Part shown: in pieces, positions 11,391-24,464 of the stretch | Numbering within the stretch: the first letter of the stretch is position 1 | How the letters are laid out: each line of letters starts with the position of its first letter | Assembly (NCBI GenBank): GCA_021234535.1 | Contig: CM037830.1 | Span: 14,625,116 to 14,689,115, forward strand | Source of the DNA: Stichopus chloronotus | Taxonomy: Eukaryota > Echinodermata > Holothuroidea > Aspidochirotida > Stichopodidae | Reading direction: 5' to 3' | Length of the DNA: 64,000 bases | Made by a program: the position numbers and the translations under genes | Notes under the pieces: model-generated | The model's database searches: none | Told to the model about the DNA's origin: nothing | Seen by the model: the letters and a program-made list of their open reading frames with translations, nothing else

Positions 11391-12075
11391 ATGTCAACAA
11401 CAATCCGTTTCACAATCATTAACAACCTTGGTAGATATGACAATAGCAGAATGGCAGATCTTAATAAACTTAACCATTCAAGCAATTCTGTCAATTTTTT
11501 AGGGGCAGTAATTCATGACAAGCTCTCTTGGAAGGATCATATTTATGAGGTGAATGAGCCCGTAGTTCAAATTGATGGTGCTATGAATATTTTACAATAT
11601 TATATCCCTACTTGAACGTTATTAACTATCAATAATGCTTCAATTATACCTCATCGTGCCTACAGTATCCTTTTAAGGGGTAACACGTTACCCACGTACA
11701 CGGATAAACTGTTTACTCTACAAAAGCAGGCCTGTCCAAATTAGGTTAAATGTTTCACGTTATACCCAGATCCTTTCACTGTTTCATCTTTATAATAGTC
11801 TTACGCTGAGTGGTCACTACAATTATCGGTTAGGTATTTATTTTGTACAGGCCAACTCCCTCACGATTTCTGTTCTCTTTCAGGCTAGTTGAAAACATCA
11901 CAATTATCCGAATGGGATAATCTTCTTCATCCCTACAAACGAACAATGTTTACGCAGGAAGTAATGGGTCGTCTTTCTGGAATTCCCTTAACTACAACAG
12001 ATGCACCAATATTAATTTATCTGAAAAAAAAAACCTAAAGGCATCTATTTTATCACCGTAGAGAAATTTTATACT
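11391..12075 (+). mobile_element. Decayed non-LTR retrotransposon, C-terminal RT fragment (unit 1)
   Basis: Frames with stops and shifts read VNFLGAVIHDKLSWKDHI, then ASIIPHRAYSILLRGNT and YTDKLFTLQKQ. These match the end of the reverse-transcriptase domain of non-LTR elements, where FLGV.ID..L.W..HI and a GNT...L..LQK stretch are typical. No endonuclease or 5' part is adjacent. Clade not assigned. Confidence 0.72.
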
Positions 12076-12122
12076 ATTTTTCGGTTATCACAGTGGCAAC
12101 AACGACAAATATTGATATACAT

Positions 12123-12480
12123 GCTGTCCTGACCGTCCATTGTCTCCCCGTCACAATCTCGTAATTGATGAAGGGTGGGCTCAACATTTTACTACCACAG
12201 CGTGGGTCATGAGCCACCCTGCAATTTGTATTGGTACTCTCATTCATGAAAGAACAACGAAACGTTCATTGATTGACAAAATGCATAATTCTGGTGTCTC
12301 AGACACTATGTGATCGAATGATGTCTATTTCTATGGAAATGGGAAATAAAGTGTGTGCACGATATGAAGAAGCGAATGCCATTTGCCCGACGAACTTCCG
12401 CCATGGTCTCTTCATGTGTAAAGTAGTTGACAACACTGATCATGATCTAACCATGGAGCCACTACGAATGGAGTAAAAGC
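12123..12480 (+). pseudogene. Fragment of an uncharacterised multicopy protein family (unit 1, part a)
   Basis: Two overlapping frames give ICIGTLIHERTTKRSLIDKM, then MMSISMEMGNKVCARYEEAN, CPTNFRHGLF and VDNTDHD. I recall long uncharacterised proteins in corals, anemones and other animals with the pattern SYDR...S...GN.V..RY...G.VCP..L..GLFTT..VDNIDHN. The match is from memory. The final HNPSS usually seen is lost and a frame shift lies near 12297, so this copy is broken. Confidence 0.5.
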
Positions 12481-14132
12481 AGCTTACAACCCTTTGAAGG
12501 TATGATCTGTTCCGACAATCCAAAGCTCAAAACACTAATTAATTGATACAAAGTCATATTATCCAGGATTATGGAAGGTTAAGCAACAGTTTTAGGGAAG
12601 ATATAGCGCCACCTACAAAGCCTAGTGCAGCCATATTGTTGTGAGTAGATTTGTAAAGGGGTTGTTGAGAATGTGATTGAAGGTTACATTGGATCTGAAT
12701 AGTAGCACCAGGTCGAAAATACTCTGATTTTACTCCTTTCGTAGTAGTTCCATAATGTAACCTCCACAACCACCGAAGACTCGTTTCATGGAATAGGTGT
12801 ATATTTCTTTCTAAACAGGCAAGTAAAGGGTTTTTTTTTCTTAAGCACCCAATGAAGGATGTTGGGGGCTGGGGAGAAAGAATTACTGCAGGTCGAACGT
12901 GCTACACTGCAAGGAAGGACATGGACATTATTGCCATGAGAATATATCAGTGTTCATCAGAACGTTCTTCAGAAAAAAAGGAAACTTTTGCTTTGCTCTT
13001 CCACAACCGCAATTTAAAACAATTTCTGAAGCCTGCAATATAATATAAGTCATTCGTTCATAAATGGTAGAGACTCATTACAACGAAAACTCAACGGAAT
13101 CTTCTTTAGAATATACGAATACAAACAGGAATGTAATTAGGGAAAACGTAAAACCCTGTTTTATGAAAACGTTGAATTTTAAGCAGCGCACGAATTTCGG
13201 CTGGAACCTCTTGTGCTATATGTAATTTTGCTACTTGATGATATTTTCGCACGGTGATAAACACCTTGAATTTTTTAAACTTTTTTTTCTGCCTTTCAAG
13301 CAAATTAATTTTGTAGAGTTAATAATCGTCATTGAAACAGTTCCAGGTCTCCCACTAGGTGAAAGTCAAAATGGAGCAAATTCTAACTTACGTATCGAAA
13401 GAATGTCCAAAAGAGAAGACGACCGTCATTGTCAGGGTGGGGCAAAAGTGGTTTTCTAATACCCAAGGTAATCATGATTACTTGGCTTGCAAGCCATTCA
13501 AAAGAATATAAATTTAAAAACTAAAGCAAAAGTTTTGGAAATTTTTTGTTGATTTGTTCACAATGTGTAGATTTTGTTTTATGTTTTGAATTAGTGCGTT
13601 AGAATGTTTGTTGGTTTGTAATGTATTTTTTGTTTTTGTTTTAATGTTTTGAATTAGTGTGCTTATTCTACTACTTGCATTTGCATCCCCTGGCGTCCAT
13701 GTGTATTCATGGGTTGGTCATTCCTTATCTCCCACTTAAAGTGATTAAACTTTCAGGGCTTTCATAAAAATTTACTTACCGTAACTAACTGATCTTGCTT
13801 GTATTTTGGTTTTTATTTGAATGTGGCTCTCTCAGCTGGAGGATATCTTTGAAATTACTTGCAGATTGCAGTCATATGAGGGTATCATGGGCAGCGTTTC
13901 ATTCCAGTAAAAAAAAAAAAAAAACTTGACGAGAGACCCCCAGCAAAAGTAAACACCCTTTTGCCTTCCTTTGTAGAACAGCAAAAACACTTGCTATACT
14001 ACGTCATGCCATGAACATTTTGAAACGAAATGTAGACTTCCTTAGTCCAAGGACGAGCCCCTGAAAATGCATCCTATCAGCATTTTCTTCTTTTTTTTGC
14101 GCTAGGCAAACAGATCTATTGAAATTGATCAG

Positions 14133-14357
14133 AAAAGTATGGCGAAGAAAGAAGTGGTGAATATGTTAGGCGATCTTTATATACAAACGATATCTGTTAA
14201 CTCTATTGTTTGACTGGCTAGAAGAAAGTGGGTGGTCAAATGCGTTGGTAGAGGCTGATAAAATAACACCTTGCAAAGTAGATACATTCTTGAAAGCACC
14301 TCACTTGTCAAAAACAATACATGCTCACCAGGTTACAGTTGGTGTTTTGGGGTAAAG
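14133..14357 (+). pseudogene. Fragment of the same uncharacterised family (unit 1, part b)
   Basis: The sequence reads MAKKEVVNMLGDLYIQ, a frame break at TTGTTTGACTGG (14208-14219), then SGWSNALVEAD, VDTFLKAPHLSKTIHAHQV. It resembles a downstream segment of the same family (GGLHIE..ALK.IGDWL..SGW..AL.QA...SGTADSFL.A.H.TRTR.AHQV, from memory). Unit 2 carries the unbroken version. Confidence 0.5.
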
Positions 14358-14660
14358 GTAGAAAAAAGTAATAGAAAATGTGTAGGCCTACTTTTTTTGT
14401 TTGTATGACTCTGTAAATAAATTTTGTGTAAATTACAGTGACATTATTCCCTCAGTTGGGTTACTAGTATTGTAACAATTTCCACTGACTGGAAAGCACT
14501 GCCTGCTAAGAGCCTCCTTGATCATTTAAAGTAAAACTGAAGGAGTTCAGTGCTGTTCCGTTTGACGCAAATGTCACTTTAAACTAATTATCTCGGTAAT
14601 TTTCTTTTTCATGTTGTCTCATGTTGCGAGAACTTTTGGGAGTTTGCCCTAGACCCAAAC

Positions 14661-14880
14661 CTTCATCATTTGGTTAATAGTCGAGGGCGTGGCCTTTACT
14701 TTCTACGCTGTGTTTGTTTCTCGTAACATGGATGTGGACAACAATGTGAAAGATCCGAATCGTCAGATGTGGTTTCATCGAACATGGTTTGTACTGATTG
14801 GAGTGAAGGGTTTGTCAACATTTACCTTCTGTTTGACGTTCTTCATTATTAGTTTTGAATTCAACGACACCCTAGATTAA
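14661..14880 (+). pseudogene. Orphan duplicate of gene 1 exon 7 (M3-M4)
   Basis: This copy repeats the M3-linker-M4 sequence of exon 7, but it starts at the duplication junction. It therefore lacks the first four exon bases and the splice acceptor, and no upstream receptor exons accompany it. The stop of gene 1 (TAA at 7830-7832) is GAA here, so the frame continues to a TAA at 14878-14880, adding EFNDTLD. That longer tail resembles the acidic tail of gene 2, so GAA is probably ancestral. Confidence 0.8.
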
Positions 14881-17800
14881 AACGCTCCTGGACCACCATG
14901 GGTAATTTCTTTCTTCTTTTTAAAATGCAAACATGTCGAGACGTCACCTCTTAAGGGTACTATATACAAAAAAAAGGGGGTGGGGAGGCAGTTGGAGCTT
15001 GGATTACTGTTACAAATTGCTTTCTCATTGATGTTTGGATATAAAAAAGTAATTCCATGCATGATCAATCAGATGCTTATTAGATGAAATTTTTGAACGT
15101 GACGTAGGAGTTGGAAACTTGAGAGTGCCTTAATCCAAGGAGTTTTCACTCCCATTCTGAGTCGTTGTGACTTTATATCTCTTGTAATTAATATTGTCAC
15201 TTAAAGTGATGCTATCGTATACGTGCTACTGTGGAAGATTGCAAACATTACTTACATTCACTTGATTTACCACATCACTTTGAAACCAATTCTGTTCGTT
15301 GAAGTTTCAAATTTGTAATTCTCCATGTATAACTTAAAAACACTGAACGAATTTAAATCACAACATCCGACTATTGGACATTAGACATGAATCTACTCCT
15401 TCTATTTTTAATAATATGAACCTGATATCTTTCCATACTACATTTCACATCTGAAGCTAGTGAAGTGCGTGAAATTTCATGAAGGAAGGGATTATATTAT
15501 ACTTATGTTATCTCTTTCAAGTTTCGAGAATAATTGTGCATTCTGAAAAAATGTTTACAGTCACATTGCATGTGTTGTCCGAAGTGTATGACTGCAGGTT
15601 TCCAATATCTAAGGTACTGTGTTCAGTTAATTACTTTTTAACAACGTAAATATATAATTACGTAAAATATAATAATAACGTGAGAATAAACGTCAAAATA
15701 AAAGACATTATTGAGAGTAAAAAAGATCATTACCAGTTCAGAATACTCAGAGTATCAGTCAATCCGTGATAAATGACATTACTGTGCAAGGTAGAATGAA
15801 GGTTTAAAATGTAATAAATTTGACAATAAAAGGTAATATTTGACAATGCGCAAATTCATTTGCTTTGTACTGACCTATGACAATTGTTGCACCCTTTACA
15901 ATATTGACAACTTCATGACAAACATTTACTTCTATTACAGTTGGTATCAGTGTAACTGTCTTGGTGATATGCGTAATGTTGTATCTCTTCTTCGAGACAT
16001 TATCCTCTTCTTGGATGACAATGTATGTTAAAATAAACCATATGTATTTATGATGATACAAAATTCATACTTGTCAACTCAAAGTGAAGCGATTTTAAGG
16101 TAATTCAAAACAATGTCGACTTACATTGTTTGCTGTTGATGCTCATGGCTGTGTCTAGTCTTTGCACCGTTGTAGATTTTAGAAAAATGTAAGATGTTTG
16201 CATTCGCTGTTTGGTCATTGAATATACTTGTAACTGTGATAATAACGTAATAAAGTGAATATAACAATTTGTATTCCGTTCTTCTTTCAACGTTAAGCAA
16301 TGTTTATCGCTGCTAGAATCATACATCTACAGTAGCAGTTACCTGATAAAGTACGTGTATCCAACATATGCATATACTGCAGACAAATGGTGACAAAAAT
16401 GTTCTCTTGGGGCGAAAGAATAAAAATTGTCATAAAGATGGCTTTTTGCATTCTCAGTGTATGCAAATTAGTCGCCAAATTCAAAATTGCAGTAATAATC
16501 ACAAGGAATCACCAGTGTACTTTGAGAACAATTACAGCAAGTAAATTTTTAATGTGTTTACAATGCGTTTTCCAGTTGGATAATGCCACACACTGCTTTC
16601 AACCAAGATGGCTGGCGAAAAAACTGCTGACATTAATACAACACATTTGTCGTAATCGACATTGAAAACAATTAAAACAATTTTTCTGGCTTAGAACAAA
16701 TGACTTGTACGCACATTGCCTAGGATGTAAAAGCTTTCACTTCAATAAATTAAATTAATTAAATTAAAGAACGAGATGGCCACGTTATACAAAGTGACTG
16801 TTAAGAGACCATTTGCAGCGATATTGAAAAGCTCTGATGTTGAAAAAAACATTAGAAACTTATATTAAAGCAAATGATATTGGAGTCGTCCCCCTGACTT
16901 GGTTAAAGGTGCTATACCAGGAGGTAAATTTGCGGTGAGGGAAATATCAATCAAAGCCAAGACAAATGCAAATTGGGAACCAAGATCAGTAACATGACTG
17001 GTTTTCACTAAGCATTGCTACTTTTTTACTTTGCTTTCATTCATCTGTTAGGAGAGCAGTAGTATGAACCTAAGAAATGAAAAAGTTTCCTAATCTTATT
17101 TTTTGTCTTCCATTTTCCTTTAAATGGCAGCCATTTGGCTGCCAACATTACAGATTAAGCCATTTTTTGTCAAACAGTCTTAATTTTTACTAAATGTCAG
17201 TCGTTTCCAAAGTAAAAGATAATCGTGAAGATCACCCGACTTTGACATTTCTAGTTCCCCCTTTTTGAAATCAGTATACAATAGCAGGCATTTCCAATTG
17301 TGATGTCACTCAATCAGATATCCTTAGTAACCAGTTCCATGCAATGGGTGTCGCTATGTTACAAAGCTACACAGAAGCTTTATGTCGTAATTAAAAACCT
17401 TTAAATGTTATTTGTAAGTTTTTGTACACGCAATAAATTCACTAGAGGTATTACACAAGACAAAAAAGTAGTGAAGTGTCCTCTTTAAGTTTCAATGTGT
17501 AGAAATAATTTGTCACAAAGTGTTGATACCTTACATTCTCTGATAAGTTACCTTACCTTCAGCAAGACAAGGTTAAGCGCAATGTTTTTAAATATACATA
17601 TACTGTATGTAACATGGTAGGCATGGAAAGCCTAACCATATCGAATTCATGTTCTGTGCTCATCCGTTTAGTTTCAGAACCTAGTAATATATTAAGGGTT
17701 GTGACTCACCAACCTGCAGCATATATTTTGTGACTAAGAATGACAAATAAAACAAAACTATTGCTCCGTGCATAAACAGGGACGAAGTGTCACATAAGAA

Positions 17801-18468
17801 TATTAAGGATTATTCATGATACAGCTTTATACATTGATTTCACCTAGTGTAACGCGTGTAACTTACTCAACACTTTAAGCCCCGTGCAGAATTTGCATCA
17901 GTGTTATGTTAGGCCATGCATGAAGGAAGAAACAAAGAAGTTAAGTGTAAGACTGGCAGTAAATTGCACTAACTTTGCACAGATGAAGCCCATCTCAGTT
18001 CCTAATGGGTAACACGGTGCAAGCGTAGCCCATATAGCCCACAAGACACTCACCTGGTACCCATGTGGTACATATGGACACTATCTTGTCCAGTCATATT
18101 TGCTGGGTGTGATGTCCCACGACGCCATCATGAACCACGGCAAGTGCAGTAAAGCACGAACTTGTGAGTCAATCTGATATAAGAGACCAAGCTTTTGAAA
18201 AACTACATGACATTACTTAATTAGAATTGCGTTGATATCTAAAAGGTTGCAAAAACAAACTGATAAAGAATACACTTAATGTGATTCAAAGAGCAAATCA
18301 AATCTATAAACAAGGAAGAGATAGGCTTCCCGTTTTCAAAGATGATGTAGATGATGAAGCACTTGAAAGTAATTTTTGACAAAGATGCAATAGTATAAGC
18401 CAAAGCTGTTGTTATCCTCCACAAAGGCTCAGACACAACCAGAGCGAATTCACTGGCCCTTTCTGTGA

Positions 18469-19155
18469 ATGCCAACAACAATCCGTTTCACAATCATTGA
18501 CCACCTTGGTAGATATGACAATGGCAGAATGGCAGATCTTAATAAACTTAACCAATCAAGCAATTCTGTCAATTTTTTAGGGGCAGTAATTCATGACAAG
18601 CTCTCTTGGAAGGATCATATTTATGAGGTGAATGAGCCCGTAGTTCAAATCGATGGTGTTATGAATATTTTACAATATTATATCCCTACTTGAAAGTTAT
18701 TAACTATCAATAATGCTTCAATTATACCTCATCGTGCGTGCAGTATCCTTTTAGGGGTAATACGTTACCCACGTACACGGATAAACTGTTTACTCTACAA
18801 AAGCAGCCTGTCCAAATTAGGTTAAATGTTTCACGTTATACCCAGATCCTTTCACTGTTTCATCTTTATAATAGTCTTACGCTGAGTGGTCACTACAATT
18901 ATCGGTTAGGTATTTATTTTGTACAGGCCAACTCCCTCACGATTTCTGTTCTCTTTCAGGCTAGTTGAAAACATCACAATTATCCGAATGGGATAATCTT
19001 CTTCATCCCTACAAACAACAATGTTTACTCATCAACATGTAGGAAGTAATGGGTGATCTTTCTGGAATTCCCTTGACTACAACAGATGCACCAATATTAA
19101 TTTATCTGAAAAAAAAAAACCTAAAGGCATCTATTTTATCACCGTGGGGAAATTT
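18469..19155 (+). mobile_element. Decayed non-LTR retrotransposon, C-terminal RT fragment (unit 2)
   Basis: Tandem-duplicated copy of the fragment in unit 1 with the same motifs (FLGAVIHDKLSWKDHI; GNTLPTYTDKLFTLQKQ). The frame after LQK is better kept here (18738-18968) than in unit 1. Confidence 0.72.
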
Positions 19156-19208
19156 TATACTATTTTTCGGTTATCACAGTGGCAACAACGACAAATATTG
19201 ATATACAT

Positions 19209-19562
19209 GCTGTCCTGACCGTCCATTGTCTCCCCGTCACAATCTCGTAATTGATGAAGGGTGGGCTCAACATCTTACTACCACAGCGTGGGTCATGAGC
19301 CACCCTGCAATTTGTATTGGTACTCTCATTCATGAAAGAACAACGAAACGTTCATTGATTGACAAAATGCATAATTCTGGTGTCTCAGACACTATGTGAT
19401 CGAATGATGTCTATTTCTATGGAAATGGGAAATAAAGTGTGTGCACGATATGAAGAAGCGAATGCCATTTGTCCGACGAACTTCCGCCATGGTCTCTTCA
19501 CATGTAAAGTATTTGACAACATTGATCATGATCTAACCATGGAGCCACTACGAATGGAGTAA
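19209..19562 (+). pseudogene. Fragment of the uncharacterised family (unit 2, part a)
   Basis: Duplicate of 12123-12480. It has the same frames with few substitutions, for example VFDNIDHD where unit 1 has VVDNTDHD. Confidence 0.5.
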
Positions 19563-21224
19563 AAGCAGCTTATAACCCTTTGAAGGTATGATCTGTTCCC
19601 ACAATCCAAAGCTCAAAACACTAATTAATTGATACAAAGTCATATTATCCAGGATAATGGAAGGTTAAGCAAAAGTTTTAGGGAAGATATAGCGCCACCT
19701 ACAAAGCCTAGTGCAGCCATATTGTTGTGAGTAGATTTGTAAAGGGGTTGTTGAGAATGTGATTGAAGGTTACATTGGATCTGAATAGTAGCACCAGGTC
19801 GAAAATACTCTGATTGTACTCCTTTCGTATTAGTTCCATAATATAACCTCCACAACCACCGAAGACTCGTTTCATGGAATAGGTGTATATTTCTTTCTAA
19901 ACAGGCAAGTAAAGGGGTTTTTTTTCTTAAGCACCCAATGAAGGATGTTGGGGGCTGGGGAGAAAGAAGTACTGCAGGTCGAACGTGCTACACTGCAAGG
20001 AAGGACATGGACATTATTGCCATGAGATTATATCAGTGTTCATCAGAACGTTCTTCAGAAAAGAAGGAAACTGTTGCTTTGCTCTTCCACAACCGCAATT
20101 TAAAACAATTTCTGAAGCCTGTAATATAATATAAGTCATTCGTTCATAAATGGTAGAGACTCATTACAACGAAAACTCAACGGAATCTTCTTTAGAATAT
20201 ATGAATACAAACAGGAATGTATTTAGGGAAAACGTGAAACCCTGTTTTATGAAAACGTTGAATTTTAAGCAGCGCACGAATTTCGGCTGGAACCTCTTGT
20301 GCTATATGTAATTTTGCTACTTGATGATATTTTCGCACGGTGATAAACACCTTGAATTTTTTAAACTTTTTTTTTCTGCCTTTCAAGCAAATTAATTTTG
20401 TAGAGTTAATAATCGTCATTGAAACAGTTCCAGGTCTCCCACTAGGTGAAAGTCAAAATGGAGCAAATTCTAACTTACGTATCGAAAGAATGTCCAAAAG
20501 AGAAGACGACCGTCATTGTCAGGGTGGGGCAAAAGTGGTTTTCTAATACCCAAGGTAATCATGATTACTTGGCTTGCAAGCCATTCAAAAGAAGATAAAT
20601 TTAAAAACTAAAGCAAAAGTTTTGGACATTTTTTGTTGATTTGTTCACAATGTGTAGATTTTGTTTTATGTTGTTATTAGTGCGTTAGAATGTTTGTTGG
20701 TTTGTAATTTATTTTTTGTTTTTGTTTTAATGTTTTGAATTAGTGTGCTTATTCTACTACTTGCATTTGCATCCCCTGGCGTCCATGTGTATTCATGGGT
20801 TGGTCATTCCTTATCTCCCACTTAAAGTGATTAAACTTTCAGGGCTTTCATAAAAATTTACTTACCGTAACTAACTGATCTTGCTTGTATTTTGGTTTTT
20901 ATTGAATGTGGCTCTCTCAGCTGGAGGATATCTTTGAAATTACTTGCAGATTGCAGTCATATGAGGGTATCATGGGCAGCGTTTCATTGCAGTAAAAAAA
21001 AAAAAAAAACTTGACGAGAGACCCCCAGCAAAAGTGAACACCCTTTTGCCTTCCTTTGTAGAACAGCAAAAACACTTGCTATACTACGTCATGCCATGAA
21101 CATTTTGAAACGAAATGTAGACTTCCTTAGTCCAAGGACGAGCCCCTGAAAGTGCATTCTATTAGCATTTTCTTCTTTTTTTTTGCGCTAGGCAAACAGA
21201 TCTATTGAAATTGATCAGAAAAGT

Positions 21225-21440
21225 ATGGCGAAGAAAGAAGTGGTGAATATGTTAGGCGATCTTTATATACAAACGATATCTGTTAACGCTATCGTTGACT
21301 GGCTAGATAAAAGTGGGTGGTCAAATGCGTTGGTAGAGGCTGATAAAATAACACCTTGCAAAGTAGATACATTCTTGAAAGCACCTCACTTGTCAAAAAC
21401 AATACATGCTCACCAGGTTCCAGTTGGTGTTTTGGGGTAA
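21225..21440 (+). pseudogene. Fragment of the uncharacterised family (unit 2, part b)
   Basis: An open frame of 71 codons contains MLGDLYIQTISVNAIVDWLD, KSGWSNALVEAD and FLKAPHLSKTIHAHQVPV. It is intact where unit 1 is frameshifted, so it is closer to the ancestral state. Isolated from any long open frame, it is probably a relic. Confidence 0.5.
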
Positions 21441-21744
21441 AGGTAGAAAAAAGTAATAGAAAATGTGTAGGCCTACTTTTTTGTTTGTATGACTCTGTAA
21501 ATAAATTTTGTGTAAATTACAGTGACATTATTCCCTCAGTTGGGTTACTAGTATTGTAACAATTTCCACTGACTGGAAAGCACTGCCTGCTAAGAGCCTC
21601 CTTGATCATTTAAAGTAAAACTGAAGGAGTTCAGTGCTGTTCCGTTTGACGCAAATGTCACTTTAAACTAATTGTCTGGGTAATTTTCTTTTTCATGTTG
21701 TCTCATATTGCGAGAACTTTTGGGAGTTTGCCCTAGACCCAAAC

Positions 21745-23635
21745 CGGAAGTGCGACATACGAATCCGCCCTCTCCAGAATCGGTGGACCGAACGCTATGG
21801 CAATCGTGCTTTGCGGTCTTGGTGCAGCCCCTTCTGAAACCAATTACTGAATCCGTCTTCGTATCATTAAGTTATTTTTTAACTGGATGCGATATTTTAC
21901 ATAGGACGTCAAAGCTTGTGATTTTTTTCTGGCATTAGGTGAAATTGTAAAACATGACCAAATGAACTTGCAAAAACAGATGGACAGGACAGAACAGGAC
22001 TGACACAAGCTAATGGTATTTCGAAACACGTATACGCTTTTCATTAAACTTGTATTGTTTATCAAAACCGTATTATACCTCTACTTAAATTAACAACAGG
22101 AATTTCGTTGATTGAAGGCCATCAGTGTCTACCTGTAGAGTCCAGGTAAACATCGATAACATTCGACCAAACAACAATCCATGTGCAAGCTATCTGAAGG
22201 CATAAAAGACATACTAATGAATATTATCTAGCGTGCCACAACATAAGGAAAATTCAAATATTAACGGTTTTTTCTCTTTAGACTGTGAGACATTGCAACA
22301 AGAGCTGGGTTCAAAATTACTACAATGAGCCTCCTGATTGCTGATACTGTCATGCTTTTTCTTGCAGTGTAAAAAGCAATATAAAAGATTCTCAAAGTGT
22401 AAGGACCTTTTAAAAGCTTTTGTCCAATGATGAGTATGCCCAGAAAATCGTAACCTTGATTGTCGTTTTGATAATTACAGTTGATGTATTACGACGTGCA
22501 CAAACCGAATCAGTTTCATATCAAACGTCTGGAATAAGGACATCAAATGAAAACCACTACTGTATCTTGAGGGTTCCACTGTCTAGTTTCTACTGCCGTT
22601 ATATATTTTTACAGACGTTTTGAATAGGCCATATCTTTATGATTTGCTATCAACTTAATTTCACTTTCCATTGCAGTACAAGATCAACACTTCAGTGATG
22701 AAATTTTGTTACAAATAACGGGCTGCAAGGGGAAATAATATGTACAAGTGTGTAAAGTCAGTACTTTCAAACTATAGAAGGGCATTTGAGAAGCCTTGTA
22801 AGTTGGTTTGAAACATGTCCAACATCAGCCTAGATCAACACAGGAAAAATGAAAAGAAAACAGTTACTTTAAAAATGCTAATGTCTAATGAAGTTACACT
22901 AAATTGTGGGTTAGGCTACTCACGTTATTTTACATAATTTTTGGAGTTAAAGTCCGAAAGAATCATAGTCATTTACTTTGTGAGTACTTTTAATTTTCCA
23001 CAAAGGGAACAGAAACATCGATCCCTCTCTTTGCAGATTTACCCTAAATACGATAAAAAAAAAAATTCGATGGACACGACGACGGATTATCTCCGTCGCT
23101 TATATTTTCACATCGAAGGCACATTATGGGTCTTACAATGGCACTTCTCAAGTACTGAATCACTGAATCCAATTTTCGTACTGTTAGCAGGTGACAGCAG
23201 TATGTGATAGTAGTGCAAAGTCCATCTCATCTTGAAAAAAATGTTTTTGCTCCTTCCTGAGCACTTTCGACACTTAACGGGATTCAACATACAGGTTTTG
23301 TCCATGGTAGGCACACATAAAAAGTCTAGTTGGGTAATGATTAATACGCTGCGTTGCGTGTTATGTAATGTTAGTGCTGACAAGTGTAATAATGTTAATA
23401 GTTGTTTTCCTTTCACTCTCCCATCTCGACATCCACGCAATACTACGTCTTCACTATTTTGGGTAGGTCACCATCAACTTTCAAAAAAGGTGTTGATGGT
23501 TACGAGCCTGATGCTTTTCAATTAAGTTATTTATTTCATCCTTCATGTATTTATAAGAAGGCTTCCCTGATTATTCACAGAAATTATATTTGTCCATTAC
23601 GTGCTGCCTATAATTTACAGGTAACGTGAATATTA
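21745..23635. other. Unique spacer before gene 2, no gene recognised
   Basis: Unique sequence follows the duplication. Its first 100 bp is more GC-rich than its surroundings and open in one frame, but I recognise nothing in it. The rest is AT-rich with short unrelated open frames. Confidence 0.4.
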
Positions 23636-23681
23636 CATGTCAAAATTGGTAGGTAAGTGAGAACCTCCCATCAGCCACAGA

Positions 23682-23691
23682 TTTCACTTTC
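23682..23691 (+). promoter_or_regulatory. TTTCACTTTC motif upstream of gene 2
   Basis: Counterpart of the motif at 1934-1943 upstream of gene 1, in an aligned block (ATTTCACTTTCGAAA). It was retained although the gene downstream has decayed. Confidence 0.3.
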
Positions 23692-24464
23692 GAAAGTCTA
23701 ACCAAGTGGAAGAGAATATCTTATTGTACTCCATTACAGGAGCGGAAAGCCGTAAGAGGTGAAAGTCGTGCGCTTTGTTAAATGTTTTCAGGCGCATTTG
23801 AAACCTGAATAATTTTTCAACCTGTTAAAATACTTCACTATGCTTTGTTTGTAAATACTCTATATTGATACTGATGAATATCTCAGTTTTGAGTTCTTGG
23901 GGTAAGTACGGAGCAATTTTAAATACATGAAGAGACTCACCCAATGGCAAAGTTTTTATTATGGATAGACCCTTCCTTAATGAAAGCTCCTATATATTCT
24001 GGACAATACCACTAGGATATAAATGTGGTATCGGCATTATTCTTTGACAGTTTTTATATAATGTGTGATATTCTATGGGTCAGAAGATTCGAAAAGAGAG
24101 TAACAGCTTTCAATGTGATTTTCTATAGGGCAAAGGAATAGTGAACCCCTGTTCAATGGCATAGGAGAAGAACCAAAATCCCCGAGGATTTTCAGTATGG
24201 TTCTCAGTCTGTAATAAACACTGCAATAGGTCGGTAAACTGTTACTTGTGTATTTACTGTTTGTTTCGAATATCATATTCATCACGATAAGTCATCTGAG
24301 TACCTTTAGTTATGGTAAAGGTACTTTCTCAGGGAATGAACGTAAAGCGTATGGAGCGTTTTTAAATGTCTTATTGAAAACCATTGTCAAAGGCTCACAG
24401 CTTTCACACCACGGGCCCGATAAAATAGGGATCTAGCGGGTAGATAGCGTTACGTTCGGTATAA

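Larger units (their letters stand above)
7634..14660 (+). repeat. 7.0-kb direct tandem duplication, unit 1
   Basis: This unit begins four bases inside exon 7 of gene 1 (CTTCATCATTTGG) and ends with GACCCAAAC, immediately followed by the start of unit 2. The two units align collinearly over their whole length with scattered substitutions and small indels. The junction shows at most one base of microhomology. The contents are exon 7, the 3' flank of gene 1, a non-LTR RT fragment and fragments of an uncharacterised multicopy protein family. Confidence 0.9.
14661..21744 (+). repeat. 7.1-kb direct tandem duplication, unit 2
   Basis: This is the second copy of 7634-14660, running from CTTCATCATTTGG to GACCCAAAC, after which unique sequence (CGGAAGTGCG) begins. 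The most divergent internal block is 16460-16623, which replaces 9451-9520 of unit 1. Confidence 0.9.

Noticed and set aside
11161..11403. Minus-strand 80-codon hydrophobic frame, conserved in both duplication units
   Set aside because: Its conservation is explained by the recent duplication, and it overlaps LINE-derived sequence on the other strand.
12569..12769. Minus-strand 66-codon frame, also at 19640-19855
   Set aside because: Shared only through the 7-kb duplication; no recognised domain.
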